NCBI GenBank assembly: GCA_900552975.1
Contig: UWSL01000080.1
Coordinates: forward strand, 1-7,036
Length of the DNA: 7,036 nucleotides
DNA from: an uncultured Mycoplasmatota bacterium
GTDB taxonomy: Bacteria; Bacillota_I; Bacilli_A; RF39; UBA660
Direction of reading: 5' to 3'
In this document: positions 1 to 5,803 of the stretch, one piece after another
Layout: every line of letters begins with the position of its first letter
Position numbering within the stretch: the stretch's first letter is position 1
Position numbers and translations under genes: made by a program
Notes under the pieces: model-generated
What the model was told of the DNA's origin: nothing
The model's database searches: none
What the model saw: the letters and a program-made list of their open reading frames with translations, nothing else

Positions 1-183
1 AAGCTTATATAAATCCTTGTCTTCTTTTTCTTCGAAAATATTAATAACTTTTTCAAGATTATTTTCATCTTTTAATTCAATCATTTCTATTTTATGATAT
101 TTAGTAATTCTTTTCTGATAGTCGTTTATTAAATCATTTAAATATTTTTCTTTTATTTTACCTAAACAAATTATTTTTATCAT
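1..183 (-). CDS. rlmH: RlmH, 23S rRNA (pseudouridine-1915 N3) methyltransferase, 5' part only
   Basis: This is the first 61 codons of an open frame that continues off the left edge of the window. The translation begins MIKIICLGKIKEKYLNDL and goes on with a Y-x-K-R-I-x-K-Y segment and an I-E-L-K-D-E segment (residues 22-40), which matches the N-terminus of RlmH/YydA. The family uses S-adenosylmethionine to methylate N3 of pseudouridine 1915 in helix 69 of 23S rRNA, acting on assembled ribosomes. The full protein is normally about 155-160 residues; the C-terminal SPOUT knot that binds SAM lies outside the window and cannot be judged. The ATG shares the bases ATGA with the walJ stop (4-base overlap), and only a weak AGTGAG lies 11 bases upstream, so translation is probably coupled to walJ. 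A WalJ gene just upstream of rlmH is the known order in many Bacilli, which supports both calls. Confidence 0.9.
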   Translation of the reverse strand, partial: MIKIICLGKIKEKYLNDLINDYQKRITKYHKIEMIELKDENNLEKVINIFEEKEDKDLYKL

Positions 184-944
184 ACATCTATCATCTCACT
201 TTTATTTTTTTGTTCAGCACAGCAAATTGATTCAAAAGTAACTTCATATTCCGTGAATATTTCATGAAGGGTATTCATGGCTTTTTCTGGAGTATTATTT
301 TTATGACTTAAGTGAAGAAGAATTATTTTTTTAGTATCTTGACCAATTAATTTAGCTAGGTATATTGAACTATCTTTGTTAGAAAGATGTCCATATGGAC
401 CCATTACACGATCTTTTAACCATTTTGGATAAGGACCATTAAGAAGCATTTCTATATCATGATTACTTTCAAATAAATAAACATTTCTATTTGTTAATAG
501 AGGAAAATACTTTTGATTTATATATCCAGTATCAGTTAGATAGACTAGTGAACGGTCATTGCTAGTTAAAATAAAACTTCTAGCATCGGATGTATCGTGA
601 GATGTTTTAATTATATTTATATCAACATCATCAAGTTTAATTTCATCTCCATATAATAAAACTTTTTCATAATCTTGTAAGACTTCCAATTCTGAAAACA
701 TTTGAGGACTAACACAAATCGTTGGAGTATATTTCTTTATAAAATTTTTAAGTGCTTTGATATGGTCATCATGAACATGAGTGATTAATATGTAATCAAT
801 ATCTTCAATAGCAACAGAAAGCTCAGAAAGCTTTTCCTTAATGTACTTTACTGTTGTTCCAACATCTAATAATATGTGATGGTTTGCAGTTTGTACATAA
901 GTTACATTTCCTTCTGAGCCACTAGCTAATACGCACGTTTTCAT
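180..944 (-). CDS. walJ: WalJ/YycJ-family metallo-beta-lactamase-fold hydrolase
   Basis: This is a 254-residue cytosolic protein with no signal peptide or membrane segment, close to the usual length of about 260 for YycJ/WalJ. Counting from the chosen ATG, the N-terminus has the family's LASGSxGN stretch (residues 6-13). The zinc motif H-x-H-x-D-H is at H56, H58, D60 and H61. Further expected ligands are H116 (TSHD) and D138 (LTDTG), followed by the family's ESNHD (159-163), GHLSN (185-189) and HLSHKN (211-216). The family is an RNase Z-like MBL fold encoded with the WalRK cell-wall regulon in Bacilli and linked there to coordination of wall metabolism with DNA replication; its substrate is not firmly settled. 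The ATG at 944 is preferred because it overlaps the upstream stop as TAATG; an in-frame GTG at 953 would leave only 2 bases after the GAGG at 956-959. It lies between an M23 wall hydrolase and rlmH, with no walRK genes in the window. Confidence 0.9.
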   Translation of the reverse strand: MKTCVLASGSEGNVTYVQTANHHILLDVGTTVKYIKEKLSELSVAIEDIDYILITHVHDDHIKALKNFIKKYTPTICVSPQMFSELEVLQDYEKVLLYGDEIKLDDVDINIIKTSHDTSDARSFILTSNDRSLVYLTDTGYINQKYFPLLTNRNVYLFESNHDIEMLLNGPYPKWLKDRVMGPYGHLSNKDSSIYLAKLIGQDTKKIILLHLSHKNNTPEKAMNTLHEIFTEYEVTFESICCAEQKNKSEMIDV

Positions 945-2449
945 TAACCCCACAACCTCAATGGATTGATTGAATGACCACCATTATAAGGCTTTCCAAC
1001 GAAGACACCAAAGTGTAAGTGAGTTCCAGTAGCTGTACCACTTTTACCCATAGCAGCTATTTTTTCACCACGTTTTACATATTGGCCAACCTTAGCATAT
1101 AAACTTGAACAGTGAGCATAAACAGTATAATAACCATTACTATGTTGAATTACTATATTATATCCAGCGGAACTACCAACTAGTCCACCATATTGAGAAC
1201 TAATTACTACACCATCAAGAGAGGCATAGATTGGTGAACCAAAACCTGTTCCGGAAATATCTAGTCCATCATGTAATGTTCCCCAACGATATCCGTATGG
1301 TGATGTCAAAATATATGGTGAGTTGGTTGGCCAGCCCCATGTTGTACCAGTTTCAATTGGTGCACCAGTAATTTCTCCAGTAACTGTAACACGCTTTTTA
1401 GTTCCTCTAACAATTATTTCATTTTGAACTGGTCTTATGACTTCAGGAGTTCCTATAATTTTAGCTCCTTGGTTTTGTTCCCCATTAATAAATTGAACTC
1501 TCGATGTAATACGTTCTATTCCCTTTATTCCTTCTTGTTTTACTTGTTTATAATCAGTATATTTGCTACTATCATCTTCATACAATGTTGTATATACTTT
1601 CTCTGTATCTTCTACAACGTATTCTTCATATACTAATGATATTACTGGATTAATCAAAGCAACATTTAATGTTTGACCAATCGCTAGAAGAGTATTTTCA
1701 GACTTTAAATCAGAGTTTGCAATAATTAATTCACTAGTATTTAACTTATTTTCTTCTGCTATTTTTTCTATTGTATCTCCTTGAACTACTGTATAATCTT
1801 TTCTTTCGTTATTTTCTCCAAACAATAAGAATTTAGTTAACTCATCAACATTAGTATAAATTTTTTCATCTACGCTAATTAGTGATTCTTTTATACTAAC
1901 AGCCTCTTTGAAATACATGTTTTCAATATTATAACCAGTATCAACAATTTCTGGCTGGGTATTTTCTTTATATTGTTTATATCTTTCAGCTCCAATAAAT
2001 GTTTTAACATATTCTTGCATGGCTTGTTCAAAAACATTTTTGTCTAATACATAGATGTATACTGGTTCAACATTTTCTTCTTCACTTTTTATTGTAATAG
2101 TATAGCCTTTAACTGTGAATTCCTTTTCATCTTTTATTAAATTATATATTTTATCAACGCTTGAAGATGTATTATTGTAAGTATTATATTTTACTATTTG
2201 GAATCCTTTAGGTGGATAAACTTGATCTACATTATATTCATTCTTGATTTCACTTTGTTCTTTGTTAATTAAAGAATATAATTCATTTTTGGAATTTATC
2301 GATCCTAACTTTTCACCATCTAAATATACTTGATATATACTTATTGGCTTGTCATAACTTTCTAGGTTTAAGAAGCTTTTTGTTAAAAGAATAGTTAGTA
2401 AAATAGCAAAAATTGAACAAATAATTATTCCTTTTTTATTTTTATTCAT
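944..2449 (-). CDS. Membrane-anchored LysM-G5-M23 peptidoglycan endopeptidase
   Basis: This 501-residue protein has a short basic N-terminus (MNKNKK) and one hydrophobic segment (about residues 7-29), with no clear signal-peptidase site or lipobox, so it is probably a signal anchor with the rest outside the cell. An undefined extracellular region (about 35-215) is followed by a LysM domain (about 219-263, YTVVQGDTIEKIA start), a G5-like domain (about 268-350, ending in IIVRGT) and a C-terminal M23 domain (about 370-501). The M23 site looks intact: zinc ligands H393 and D397 in HDGLD and H479 in HLHFG, with H446 (YAH) and H477 as catalytic histidines. The family hydrolyses peptide bonds in peptidoglycan cross-links, and LysM and G5 bind wall glycans, so a role in wall growth or cell separation is inferred. 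The ATG overlaps the dnaB end by 8 bases and has AAGGA (2458-2462) 8 bases upstream. The exact subfamily and cleaved bond cannot be told. Confidence 0.92.
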   Translation of the reverse strand: MNKNKKGIIICSIFAILLTILLTKSFLNLESYDKPISIYQVYLDGEKLGSINSKNELYSLINKEQSEIKNEYNVDQVYPPKGFQIVKYNTYNNTSSSVDKIYNLIKDEKEFTVKGYTITIKSEEENVEPVYIYVLDKNVFEQAMQEYVKTFIGAERYKQYKENTQPEIVDTGYNIENMYFKEAVSIKESLISVDEKIYTNVDELTKFLLFGENNERKDYTVVQGDTIEKIAEENKLNTSELIIANSDLKSENTLLAIGQTLNVALINPVISLVYEEYVVEDTEKVYTTLYEDDSSKYTDYKQVKQEGIKGIERITSRVQFINGEQNQGAKIIGTPEVIRPVQNEIIVRGTKKRVTVTGEITGAPIETGTTWGWPTNSPYILTSPYGYRWGTLHDGLDISGTGFGSPIYASLDGVVISSQYGGLVGSSAGYNIVIQHSNGYYTVYAHCSSLYAKVGQYVKRGEKIAAMGKSGTATGTHLHFGVFVGKPYNGGHSINPLRLWG

Positions 2450-3800
2450 TTTCTTCTTCCTTATCTGTTGCTAAATAATTTCTAAAATTACTCATATTTA
2501 ATTCAAAAAGAAGTTGGAACTTACCAGTTGATCCTTTACGATGTTTAGCAATTATAATGTCGGCAACAACATTTTTTTGCTGATCCAACTGCTCTTTAGC
2601 TTTATAATAGTCATTTCTGTTTATAAATAAAACCATATCAGCGTCTTGTTCTATTGATCCTGATTCACGTAAATCAGCTAACATAGGTTGATTATTTTCT
2701 CTTTTTTCAGCACTACGTGATAATTGAGCTAATGCAATAACTGGAACTTTTAATTCCATAGCCATAGTTTTAAAAGCACGAGAAATATCAGATACTTCTT
2801 GTTGACGAGATTCTGGTCTTTTTCCACCACTTGTAACAAGTTGCAAATAATCTATTATTACTAAACCTAGTCCCTCTTCTTTATTGGCTAATGTTCGACA
2901 TTTTGCTTTGATTTCTGATGCCGTTATACCAGCATCATCAACTATTTGAATATTAGTATCAGCTAATTGACTATTAGCCTCATTAATTCTTTTCCAGTCT
3001 TCATGTTGCAGTTGACCTGTTTGAATTTTATATGAATCTACTTGACCAACTGCTGAACGCATTCTGTTAACTAATTGTTCAGCTGGCATTTCTAAGTTAA
3101 ATATAGCAATTGCTTTTTTTGTATTTTGGGCGGCGTTGGTTGCGATATTAAGAGCAAAAGCTGTTTTTCCCATACCTGGACGAGCTGCTATTATAATCAT
3201 TTCACCAGCATGTAAACCAGCAGTAGCCTTGTCTAAATCATAAAAACCAGTAGCAAGTCCAGTTATATCTGATTTATTTTGAGATAATAGTTCGAGTTGT
3301 TCTTGAGCTCTAGCGATAGCATCCTTTATGTGAATAAAATCACTAGTCTGTCTTTCTTTTACTACATTTAAAATTTTGCGTTCAGCATCATCTAATAAAG
3401 TTGTAACATCTTCATCTTCTTCGTAAGCATTAGTAACAATATTAGTAGCTGTGTCTATTAAGTTTCTTAAAAGAGCCTTATCCTTGACTATTTTTATATA
3501 ATAATCAAGATTAGCTGCTGTAGCTACGGAATCTATGACCTCACCGATGTATTCCATTCCACCAATAGAATTTAAATTTTTCTTTTTATCAAGTTCTTCT
3601 TTTACAGTTGTAACATCAACAGGTATTTTTTCATCATAACAACTTTTTATAGCATCAAATAGCTTTCTATTTGCTTCGCTATAAAACATGTCTGAATATA
3701 ATTCTTCACATATTTTGGTAAGTGCATTTTTGTTTAGGAATGCCACTCCTAAAACACTCATTTCAGCTTCGATATTTTGTGGTACTTTTCTAACTGGCAT
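2442..3800 (-). CDS. dnaB: Replicative DNA helicase DnaB (DnaC in B. subtilis naming)
   Basis: This is a 452-residue hexameric 5'-3' helicase that unwinds DNA ahead of the replication fork and recruits primase. Counting from the chosen ATG, the N-terminal domain begins with PQNIEAEMSVLG (7-18), the family's opening motif, and extends to about residue 105. A linker follows, then the RecA-like domain from about 178. Its motifs are Walker A ARPGMGKT (206-213), catalytic glutamate E237 in NLEMP, Walker B VIIDYLQL (314-321, aspartate 317), AQLSR (358-362), DLRESGSIEQDAD (376-388) and the KHRKG basic finger (419-423). No intein or insertion interrupts them. The start is ATG at 3800, because AGGTGA at 3806-3811 is correctly spaced for it; the in-frame GTG at 3807-3809 lies within that ribosome-binding site. 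The gene follows rplI by 9 bases and its end overlaps the M23 gene, so it is probably expressed from the rplI promoter. Confidence 0.98.
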   Translation of the reverse strand: MPVRKVPQNIEAEMSVLGVAFLNKNALTKICEELYSDMFYSEANRKLFDAIKSCYDEKIPVDVTTVKEELDKKKNLNSIGGMEYIGEVIDSVATAANLDYYIKIVKDKALLRNLIDTATNIVTNAYEEDEDVTTLLDDAERKILNVVKERQTSDFIHIKDAIARAQEQLELLSQNKSDITGLATGFYDLDKATAGLHAGEMIIIAARPGMGKTAFALNIATNAAQNTKKAIAIFNLEMPAEQLVNRMRSAVGQVDSYKIQTGQLQHEDWKRINEANSQLADTNIQIVDDAGITASEIKAKCRTLANKEEGLGLVIIDYLQLVTSGGKRPESRQQEVSDISRAFKTMAMELKVPVIALAQLSRSAEKRENNQPMLADLRESGSIEQDADMVLFINRNDYYKAKEQLDQQKNVVADIIIAKHRKGSTGKFQLLFELNMSNFRNYLATDKEEENE

Positions 3801-3805
3801 TTGAT

Positions 3806-3811
3806 TCACCT
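3806..3811 (-). promoter_or_regulatory. Ribosome-binding site of dnaB that decides its start
   Basis: On the minus strand AGGTGA lies 5 bases before the ATG at 3798-3800. It overlaps the rplI TAG stop by its first two bases. The GTG inside this element is in frame with dnaB and would be picked by a longest-frame rule, but it leaves no Shine-Dalgarno sequence of its own, so the ATG is the better start. Confidence 0.75.
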
Positions 3812-4250
3812 ACTTTTTTAAAGTTACTTTTATTTCGCCCTCTACTTTTTTATGAAGATTTACCTTTACATTATATGTTCCTAGAGCGTCTAAAGGACTT
3901 GTAATATTTATTTTCTTTTTATCTATTTCAATTCCTTTTTTCTTTAATTCTTCACAAATTTGTTTAGAAGAAACTGTTCCAAAAACCTTATCCTGTTCTC
4001 CTGTTTTTACTTTTATAATGACATCAATATTTTTTAATCGTTCAGCTATTTTTCGACAATTTTCAATGTTGGCTTTTTCTTGTTGGTTTTTTTCAGCTAA
4101 TTCTTTGTCTAGACGATTTTTACTCGTTTCTGTAACAGCTACTGCTAAACCATTTTTTATTAAAAAATTACGTGCATAGCCATCACTAACATTTATAATC
4201 TGATCTTTTTTTCCTTGTTTTTTTACATCTTGAAGTAATATAACTTTCAT
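3810..4250 (-). CDS. rplI: Large ribosomal subunit protein bL9
   Basis: This 146-residue protein has the usual bL9 length (about 147-150). bL9 binds 23S rRNA near the base of the L1 stalk and contributes to reading-frame maintenance. The start MKVILLQDV and the signature G-x2-D-x4-V-x2-GYARNFL-x3-GLAV (residues 13-38) are diagnostic. A lysine- and glutamate-rich central helix (about 40-75) and a C-terminal domain with KVFGTVSSKQI (88-98) follow, as in the family. AAAGGAG at 4259-4265 lies 8 bases before the ATG, a strong ribosome-binding site, and this is the first gene of the minus-strand run. In many Bacilli gdpP (yybT) precedes rplI and dnaB follows; here dnaB is kept but the upstream neighbour is a divergent murD. 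Nothing in the protein looks broken. Confidence 0.98.
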   Translation of the reverse strand: MKVILLQDVKKQGKKDQIINVSDGYARNFLIKNGLAVAVTETSKNRLDKELAEKNQQEKANIENCRKIAERLKNIDVIIKVKTGEQDKVFGTVSSKQICEELKKKGIEIDKKKINITSPLDALGTYNVKVNLHKKVEGEIKVTLKK

Positions 4251-4285
4251 TTAAACCACTCCTTTTTAATGAATGTCTGTATTTA

Positions 4286-4294
4286 ATTATATCA
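4286..4294 (-). promoter_or_regulatory. Extended -10 promoter of the rplI operon
   Basis: Read on the minus strand, TGATATAAT is a perfect extended -10 (TGnTATAAT). No good -35 hexamer lies 16-18 bases upstream; that stretch is T-rich. Transcription would start near 4279, giving a leader of about 29 bases that includes the rplI ribosome-binding site at 4259-4265. Motif and spacing are seen; promoter activity is inferred. Confidence 0.65.
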
Positions 4295-4323
4295 TTTATT
4301 AGGCAAATTAAAAAGTCTATATG

Positions 4324-4340
4324 TTATGTATATTTGTTAA
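4324..4340 (+). repeat. Direct repeat copy 1, TTRTGTATATTTGTTRA
   Basis: The first of two 17-base copies that differ only by two A/G transitions and share an identical 12-base core, TGTATATTTGTT (4327-4338). The second copy begins exactly 50 bases downstream. It lies upstream of both divergent promoters, a position that suits a regulator-binding site, though AT-rich composition makes chance similarity possible. Confidence 0.55.
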
Positions 4341-4373
4341 TAAAAATTGATTTATTTCTTTAAATGGGCTTAA

Positions 4374-4390
4374 TTGTGTATATTTGTTGA
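4374..4390 (+). repeat. Direct repeat copy 2, TTRTGTATATTTGTTRA
   Basis: The second copy of the 17-base repeat, with the identical core at 4377-4388. Its right end runs into the imperfect dyad TGTTGACTTATTAACA (4385-4400). It lies about 40 bases upstream of the murD -10 element, where either an activator or a repressor could act. Confidence 0.55.
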
Positions 4391-4400
4391 CTTATTAACA
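4385..4400. promoter_or_regulatory. Operator-like imperfect dyad TGTTGACTTATTAACA
   Basis: TGTTGA at the left pairs with TTAACA at the right through five base pairs and one G-T, around a 4-base centre. The right arm plus flank, TTATTAACA (4392-4400), is also an exact inverted copy of TGTTAATAA at 4335-4343, the end of repeat copy 1. No known operator family is recognised, so this is only a candidate. Confidence 0.35.
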
Positions 4401-4429
4401 GAATAATAACATTTTTTTAGTATTCTTTA

Positions 4430-4438
4430 TGTTATAAT
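4430..4438 (+). promoter_or_regulatory. Extended -10 promoter of murD-murC
   Basis: TGTTATAAT is a perfect extended -10 ending 18 bases before the murD ATG. The region expected for a -35 (about 4410-4415) is only T-rich, so recognition would rely on the TG extension. The predicted start of transcription is about 4445, giving a leader of only about 12 bases that begins at or beside the ribosome-binding site. Confidence 0.65.
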
Positions 4439-4445
4439 CTTAGTG

Positions 4446-4452
4446 AAGGTGA
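4446..4452 (+). promoter_or_regulatory. Ribosome-binding site of murD
   Basis: AAGGTGA lies 4 bases before the murD ATG. Given the promoter position, this site would be at the very 5' end of the transcript, which is unusually close. Confidence 0.75.
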
Positions 4453-4456
4453 TTTT

Positions 4457-5803
4457 ATGCTAGAAAACAAAAAATTATTTATTTTAGGAATGGCTAGAAG
4501 TGGTTACGAAGCAGCTAAATTAGTAGCTAAAAACAACACTGTGTTGATAACAGATATTAAGGAACAAAATGAAGAACAAGTAAAAGAGTTAAAAGATCTA
4601 GGCGTAAAATATATTATAGATGATAATCCAACCGATTTACTTGATAATTCATTTGACCTTGTTATTAAAAACCCTGGTATTAAATATACACATCCTACAG
4701 TTCTTAAAGCTCATGCTTTAAATATACCTGTTATAAATGAAGTTGAATTAGCTTACTCATATATGAATAAAGATGTTAATATCATAGGGGTAACTGGCTC
4801 TAATGGTAAAACTACAACAGTTACTTTAATTTACAATATGTTAAAAGAAGAATTTAATAATGTTTTTCTAGGAGGAAACATTGGTACACCATTATCACAT
4901 TATGTTCGCAATATAAAGGCAGGAGATTATTTGGTATTAGAAATATCTGATCATCAATTATGTGATATGTATAATTTTAAAACTAACGTTAGTGTTTTAA
5001 CTAATATTTATGATGCACATACTGACTTTCATGATTCGCACGAAAGATATGTAGCAATGAAAAGAAAAATTTTTAACAACCAAACAGATAAAGATTTTGC
5101 GATAATTAATTATGATAATGAAGAAGCTGTCAATAACTCGAAAGATATCCACAGTAAAAAATTATATTTTTCGACTAAACAAGAAGAAAAAGCTTACTTA
5201 AAGAACGGCGCTATCTATTATGAAAATGAAAAGATAATTGATTGCAATGAAATCAAAATAAAAGGAACACATAATTATGAAAATATTATGGCAGCAATTA
5301 TTGCCGTTAAAATTTATAACGTCAATAGCGAAGCTATTCGTAAAGTTTTAAGAGAATTTAAAGGGGTCGAACACAGAATTGAATATGTTGCAACAATTGA
5401 TGGAACATCTTATTATAATGATAGTAAATCAACTAATTGTGAAGCAACCAAGATAGCTCTTAAGTCATTTGAGCAACCAACATTATTAATTATGGGAGGT
5501 TTAGAGCGTAATCATTCCTTTGAGAGTTTAACTCCAGATATGAAAAATGTTACGTATGTTGCTTGTTATGGACAAACAAAAGCAAGAATAAAAGAATACT
5601 GTGACAAAATTGGAGTTGATTGTGGTGTATTTGATACATTAAAACAAGCAACTGATTCATGTTATGAAAAAGCAGAAAGAGGAAATATCGTTTTATTGAG
5701 TCCCGCTTGTGCTTCATGGGATCAATATGAAAAATTTGAAGATCGTGGTAACGAATTTAAAGAAATCGTAAAAAAATTAGAGGGTGATAAAAATGGAATT
5801 TAA
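4457..5803 (+). CDS. murD: MurD, UDP-N-acetylmuramoyl-L-alanine:D-glutamate ligase
   Basis: This 448-residue cytosolic enzyme adds D-glutamate to UDP-MurNAc-L-Ala using ATP, the second amino-acid step of the peptidoglycan stem, and has the family's normal length. The N-terminal Rossmann-type domain starts at LFILGMARSG (7-16). The central ATPase has the P-loop TGSNGKTT (113-120), GGNIGTP (139-145), catalytic E162, H188, the probable carbamylated lysine K202 in YVAMKRKI, and HNY (272-274). The C-terminal domain has EHR (305-307), NDSKSTN (321-327) and SPACASWDQY (415-424). MurD rather than another Mur ligase is shown by NDSK-x-TN and SPACAS. Two motifs are atypical: the usual SSFQ reads SDHQ (164-167), and the usual DH before the metal-site histidine reads AH (187-188). 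The residues invariant across Mur ligases appear to be kept, so it is probably active. It begins the plus-strand run and overlaps murC by 11 bases. Confidence 0.96.
   Translation: MLENKKLFILGMARSGYEAAKLVAKNNTVLITDIKEQNEEQVKELKDLGVKYIIDDNPTDLLDNSFDLVIKNPGIKYTHPTVLKAHALNIPVINEVELAYSYMNKDVNIIGVTGSNGKTTTVTLIYNMLKEEFNNVFLGGNIGTPLSHYVRNIKAGDYLVLEISDHQLCDMYNFKTNVSVLTNIYDAHTDFHDSHERYVAMKRKIFNNQTDKDFAIINYDNEEAVNNSKDIHSKKLYFSTKQEEKAYLKNGAIYYENEKIIDCNEIKIKGTHNYENIMAAIIAVKIYNVNSEAIRKVLREFKGVEHRIEYVATIDGTSYYNDSKSTNCEATKIALKSFEQPTLLIMGGLERNHSFESLTPDMKNVTYVACYGQTKARIKEYCDKIGVDCGVFDTLKQATDSCYEKAERGNIVLLSPACASWDQYEKFEDRGNEFKEIVKKLEGDKNGI
5781..5787 (+). promoter_or_regulatory. Ribosome-binding site of murC that decides its start
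   Basis: AGGGTGA inside the end of murD lies 5 bases before the ATG at 5793. The GTG within it (5784-5786) is in frame with murC and gives a 3-codon longer frame, but it is part of the binding site, as at dnaB, so the ATG is preferred. Confidence 0.7.

Larger units (their letters stand above)
4251..4456. other. Divergent intergenic region between rplI and murD
   Basis: This 206-base, very AT-rich stretch holds no plausible gene. It carries the two ribosome-binding sites at its ends, an extended -10 promoter facing each way, a 17-base direct repeat and a partly overlapping dyad. I see no transcription terminator, as expected between divergent genes, and no recognisable riboswitch or ribosomal-protein leader structure. 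Confidence 0.8.

Noticed and set aside
1..6. HindIII site AAGCTT exactly at the window start
   Set aside because: It might hint at a clone boundary, but the six bases encode Lys-Leu in the rlmH frame and the other end has no such site, so it is not evidence of anything biological.
951..953. GTG as the walJ start
   Set aside because: It would lengthen the overlap with the M23 gene and leave only 2 bases after the nearest GAGG. The ATG at 942-944 overlaps the upstream stop as TAATG and matches the family N-terminus.
1424..1636. A 70-codon plus-strand open frame inside the M23 gene
   Set aside because: It lies antisense to a fully recognisable LysM-G5-M23 protein, its translation is Phe/Tyr/Ile-rich as expected for the complement of AT-rich coding DNA, and it has no family resemblance.
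4387..4392. TTGACT as a -35 element for murD
   Set aside because: The murD -10 is 40 bases downstream, and nothing like a -10 lies 16-18 bases after this hexamer. It is more likely part of the repeat and dyad.
4251..4456. Riboswitch, T-box or L9 autoregulatory leader
   Set aside because: The predicted leaders are about 12 and 29 bases, too short for such structures, and no GC-containing stem or attenuator with a U-run is visible.
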